This document shows, in pieces, positions 14,269 through 16,893 of a stretch of DNA of 16,893 bases. Both the position numbers and the translations under genes were made by a program. Source of the DNA: CAYGVT01 sp964353355 (GTDB lineage Archaea > Thermoplasmatota > DTKX01 > GCA-020343715); assembly GCA_964353355.1 (NCBI GenBank), contig CAYGVT010000006.1:1-16893 (forward strand). The letters are read 5' to 3'. The notes below the pieces were generated by a model that searched no databases, was not told where the DNA came from, and saw only the letters and a list, made by a program, of their open reading frames with translations. Each line of letters opens with the position of its first letter. The first letter of the stretch is position 1.

Positions 14269-14679
14269 GTGCCCCGCCCGGTCTCCTACCGCACCTGCGC
14301 CATCTGCGCCCGCCCCACCGTCTCCCCCTACTCGCCCTACTGCACCCGCTGCCGCGGCCACCTCTACAACCGCCCCGAGAACGCCAAGCGGCGAGCCGCT
14401 CTCCGCGAAGCCCATGACGGCCGCCTCGACGTGTTCCGGTCCTGCTGGTCGCGCGCTATACTCGTGCTGGACGACCCGGACGACCCCTTCGGCCTTTGCT
14501 ACGACCGCGAGGCACCGACCAAGACGGCCGACCTCATCGCCTGCTCCAAGCTCTTCAGGTCGCTCCGCGTCGGACTGACACCCAAAAATGTTGAATATGT
14601 GATAAATTCATTCGGGTGCATCCGTTATCCATGGAGGAACCCAAATGCCATTGCCAGAAAAGGACCTGACCTGGGTTAG
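14269..14679 (+). CDS. Small four-cysteine zinc-ribbon protein (intact member of the repeat-associated family)
   Basis: 136 residues. Residues 10-28 hold CAIC and CTRC eleven residues apart (C10, C13, C25, C28), a probable zinc ribbon. A basic helix follows (NAKRRAALREAHD, 38-50), then DDPDDPFGLCYDREAP (68-83) and DLIACSKLFRSLRVGLTP (88-105). This second block recalls small HNH-nuclease-like proteins with a DP..P...DH..P...DL pattern, but the positions of the metal-binding His and Asn hold Arg, so nuclease activity is doubtful; that link is from memory. GTG 14269 is chosen because the relic at 10586 starts at the same point with ATG. Codons are GC-rich up to about 14580 and AT-rich afterwards, so the last 32 residues look grafted. 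It overlaps the next gene by 35 bases. Confidence 0.72.
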   Translation: MPRPVSYRTCAICARPTVSPYSPYCTRCRGHLYNRPENAKRRAALREAHDGRLDVFRSCWSRAILVLDDPDDPFGLCYDREAPTKTADLIACSKLFRSLRVGLTPKNVEYVINSFGCIRYPWRNPNAIARKGPDLG

Positions 14680-15145
14680 TGCTACACAATTCCTTATAAT
14701 AAGTATCCCTTCATTTGGATTTTTTTTTGTGATATTACTTTATTTCACAATAACCAGCCCTGGCTCCGATTTTTATATATATGTACCTTTTTATATTATA
14801 TCATTATATATATTTATAGATACTCAACAATGGTTAGTCACATTTCATGGTGGAAAAAGGAACATAATGTACTGCGAAAATACTATCCTTCGTAAAATTA
14901 AAGATAATGGTATCTCTGACCAATTATCGAATAATTTTAAATCAGTAACGATATTAAGAAATCATAGTATAATGAGTTTAATGTTCAATACCTATTATTA
15001 TTACCTTGATGAAAATCCAAAGAAGAGGATTCTCCTAATTATTACGAATTCAAAATTAATTGTTTTTATAACATCAAGTTGCATTGAGGATTCACAAAAA
15101 CTATCTCAGATGCTGCAGAATATCAAAGATAATAGGACATCATGA
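14645..15145 (+). CDS. Two-helix membrane protein of unknown function (low GC), second example
   Basis: 166 residues, unrecognised. Membrane helices at about 14-36 (QFLIISIPSFGFFFVILLYF) and 42-60 (DFYIYVPFYIISLYIF), then a soluble domain of about 100 residues with an LLIITNSKLIVFIT strand pair and a final helix (SQKLSQMLQNI). The plan parallels 10884-11456, though direct identity is low. ATG 14645 follows GGAGG at 14634-14638 and lies inside the zinc-ribbon gene, so the two are probably translated from one message. Very AT-rich DNA (many ATA and TTA codons) against GC-rich surroundings indicates recent acquisition. The paired position next to zinc-ribbon sequence in both cases suggests a linked function, not proven. 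Confidence 0.72.
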   Translation: MPLPEKDLTWVSATQFLIISIPSFGFFFVILLYFTITSPGSDFYIYVPFYIISLYIFIDTQQWLVTFHGGKRNIMYCENTILRKIKDNGISDQLSNNFKSVTILRNHSIMSLMFNTYYYYLDENPKKRILLIITNSKLIVFITSSCIEDSQKLSQMLQNIKDNRTS

Positions 15146-15152
15146 GATATTG

Positions 15153-15173
15153 TCCAACGAGTTCCGCGAGGTA
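15153..15173 (+). pseudogene. Displaced zinc-ribbon gene fragment, cut by the IS1634-type element
   Basis: In frame it reads NEFREV. ACGAGTTCCGCGAGGT (15157-15172) is identical over 16 bases to 10492-10507 in the C-terminal relic of unit copy 5. GC-rich sequence resumes here directly after the low-GC gene, and stops at the insertion sequence end a few bases later. It is best read as the original 3' part of the gene at 14269. Confidence 0.55.
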
Positions 15174-15177
15174 GTGT

Positions 15178-16892
15178 CCCATTCTTGACATAATGTAGAA
15201 TGGATGACCAATTCGCATCAAATACAAAGGCTCTCCGCTGAATGTTCAATGCCAAGAGAATCCTTTTTCTCTAGATCTCACGCCCCGGAATCCGTGCTGG
15301 ATGAAAGCTTCCAGATAGAACTGGTTGATGAGGGCTGAAAATGCGGCCCGGCCAAGATTAGCCTCTCATCCTCCTCCCGAATTGCCTCATGAAGTCCTCT
15401 GCCTCACCGCCGACGACAATCACCCGGTCCACCTCTCTGCGCTCCCGCTTGAGCCTGTCGAGCATCTTCAACGCCGAGAGCGTGAACTTACCCCTCTTCA
15501 ATTCGACCGCCATGAGGCTGACCAAGAGGTATGCCAGGAAGCAGATGAACAGGTGCGCGAGGATGTGCTCCTCCTTCCTGTTGAATATCGGCCGTATCAG
15601 TATCGCGTCCTTCGTGATCCTGAAGGCGTTCTCGATTTTGTATCGATCCCTGTAGGTGGTCAGCAGCTCCGCGGGAGGAACCCTGAGTGTCGTCACCAGC
15701 ACCTGCTTGCCGTCCTCGAGGGCCTCCTCCGCTATGGCCTTGTCGTCACGCCAGTACTTGAGTCTCCGCCCACCGCGACCACCGGTGAACTTGTAGCGCA
15801 GAAGGCCCTTGACGTGCCTCTCCTGCAGGACCTTCTCCACCTTGAGCCGCGCCTTCTCGCCACTCTTCCGGCCGTTCCTCTTGCTGCTCGCGACCGCGGT
15901 GACCAGCTTGTCGAGGTCGGCCTCCGCCTTCCTCAGCCTCTTGTCCCTCGATCTCTGGTCGCGCCCTCGCTTCTCCTCGCTGAAGTAGAGCATGCACCGG
16001 CGGGCCTTGCCCGCCATCTTGTGCTCGAACTCGTACGCCTGGAGCGTCTCCTTGCCGACCTCGAAGGGCGCGCTGTATCTCTTGAGGGGGACCGTCCGCA
16101 TCAGCCTCTTCGCATCGCCGACACGTCTCAGACCGCCGACCAGGTCGTGACCGCGCTCATCGACTATCTTCATCACGTTCCCGGCCGTCACGATGCCCCG
16201 GTCGATCACCATGCATCCCTTGAGACCCAGCCGGTCGTGGAACCGGTCCATGAGCTCGTCCACCGTCTTCGAGTCGTGCGTGTTCCCGGGGAACGCCACG
16301 TGGAACAGGGGGACGGGTTCGTCCCTCCCGACAACGATGCCATAGCTCACCTGCTTCGTGTCCGGCCTGTGGTCCTTCGAGTACCCGAACTTGAGGAGCG
16401 GGGCTTCGCCCGCGCCCTCGACGAACGTCGTGGTCAGGTCGTAGAGGAACGTGTCGTCCTTGAGATGGAATGCCGCACGCGTGCGTTCGGCCAGCTCCAT
16501 CTCGATGTCGACGATGACGGGCTCCGTGAGGTAGTCGTACGCCCGCGTGAGCATCTGGTACCCGCTCTCTTCCGGGAGCTCCACGCCGAGGAGCTCGGGG
16601 AGGAATGTCTGGTAGTACCAGTCCGGTATCTCGAGCTTGGCCTTGGGGTCCATTATCCTGTTGATGACCATGACCTCGACGAGGCCACCGACCGGGACGC
16701 CCCAGGCTTTCTTCGTGTGACTGTCGATGGTCTCACGGAGCCGGATTCTCTCCCCGAGGGCGTGGAGGACCGCCTCCGGGCCGTACTCTACCGTAGTGAG
16801 GCTTCGTTTAGCCGAGCGCATCCTGCATCCCGGATTTGTATTGGGACTGCAGGTTGAAATAATTACTGGCACCGAGAAATGTCAAGGATGGG
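15178..16892 (-). mobile_element. IS1634-family insertion sequence (about 1.7 kb)
   Basis: Terminal inverted repeats CCCATTCTTGACAT (15178-15191) and, read on the opposite strand, CCCATCCTTGACAT (16879-16892) enclose a single transposase gene on the minus strand. The pair differ at one base. The right end lies at the window edge, so a target duplication cannot be tested. The 166 bases between the left repeat and the gene end (15192-15357) hold no gene; a small hairpin AGAGAA/TTCTCT at 15255-15272 is the only structure seen. Confidence 0.8.
15358..16821 (-). CDS. IS1634-family (IS4 superfamily) DDE transposase
   Basis: About 487 residues from ATG 16821. The family signature FGYSKDHRPDTKQV is present. 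The DDE triad can be placed, counting from the upstream GTG at 16872 as residue 1, at D145 (LYDLTTTF), D224 (VIDRG) and E414 in YRDRYKIENAFRITK, the Y-R-E-K motif. A basic insertion rich in Lys/Arg (about 300-350) interrupts the fold between the second D and the E, as is usual in IS4-type enzymes. ATG 16821 is preferred because an AT-rich TATA-like AATTATTTC lies about 35 bases before it, inside the element; with the GTG at 16872 the promoter would fall outside. The gene appears complete. A long open frame on the opposite strand is a codon-bias shadow. Confidence 0.9.
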   Translation of the reverse strand: MRSAKRSLTTVEYGPEAVLHALGERIRLRETIDSHTKKAWGVPVGGLVEVMVINRIMDPKAKLEIPDWYYQTFLPELLGVELPEESGYQMLTRAYDYLTEPVIVDIEMELAERTRAAFHLKDDTFLYDLTTTFVEGAGEAPLLKFGYSKDHRPDTKQVSYGIVVGRDEPVPLFHVAFPGNTHDSKTVDELMDRFHDRLGLKGCMVIDRGIVTAGNVMKIVDERGHDLVGGLRRVGDAKRLMRTVPLKRYSAPFEVGKETLQAYEFEHKMAGKARRCMLYFSEEKRGRDQRSRDKRLRKAEADLDKLVTAVASSKRNGRKSGEKARLKVEKVLQERHVKGLLRYKFTGGRGGRRLKYWRDDKAIAEEALEDGKQVLVTTLRVPPAELLTTYRDRYKIENAFRITKDAILIRPIFNRKEEHILAHLFICFLAYLLVSLMAVELKRGKFTLSALKMLDRLKRERREVDRVIVVGGEAEDFMRQFGRRMRG

Positions 16893-16893
16893 T

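Noticed and set aside
15325..16857. Long plus-strand open frame of 510 codons
   Set aside because: It lies exactly opposite the IS1634 transposase, has a His/Leu/Arg/Glu/Val-rich composition typical of an antisense shadow in GC-rich DNA, and shows no family motif.
1..16893. tRNA, rRNA or other known structural RNA genes
   Set aside because: No cloverleaf, T-loop motif or rRNA-like sequence was seen on either strand.

Overview
The window looks archaeal, most plausibly a high-GC Thermoplasmatota-like genome. The signs are TATA boxes about 25-30 bases ahead of start codons that have little or no leader (Fic gene, secreted-protein gene, AbiE operon), a very large GLUG/PKD surface protein anchored by one C-terminal membrane helix, and otherwise GGAGG-type ribosome binding sites. 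The phylum is an inference; no rRNA, tRNA or informational gene is present to fix it.

Layout. Single genes or gene pairs are separated by related 200-500 bp repeat units. Each complete unit starts with an 11-bp-stem hairpin (loop ACAC), then a short conserved head, then a very G-rich body, and often a tail ending in GGGACAAT. All units point the same way. Units lie at 1-200 (head outside the window), 4272-4660, 5895-6175, 8011-8233, 10269-10772 and 11625-13178 (the last split by an insertion sequence). Between them sit: a 1319-residue surface protein (272-4231); a Fic AMP-transferase-type protein with a fragment of an AbrB-like antitoxin behind it (4748-5841); an AlbA/RecG-related regulator on the minus strand (6317-7774); an AbiEi-AbiEii type IV toxin-antitoxin operon with two matching operators (8281-10138); a low-GC two-helix membrane protein (10884-11456); and a secreted protein (13282-14184) followed by a small four-cysteine zinc-ribbon protein overlapping a second low-GC two-helix membrane protein (14269-15145).

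Two insertion sequences are present. An IS110-family element of IS1111 type (11667-12935) has split one repeat unit just 3' of its hairpin, and both ends can be placed from the split repeat and the subterminal inverted repeats. An IS1634-family element (15178 to about 16892) fills the right end and interrupts a fragment of the zinc-ribbon gene.

The main observation is that the region reads like an array of exchangeable gene cassettes (toxin, antitoxin, defence-type and surface genes) punctuated by a structured repeat whose stem shows compensatory base changes. It resembles an integron in organisation but lacks recognisable attC core sites and has no integrase in view. The G-rich repeat bodies contain decayed pieces of the same zinc-ribbon gene family that is intact at 14269, so that gene family and the repeat are historically linked.
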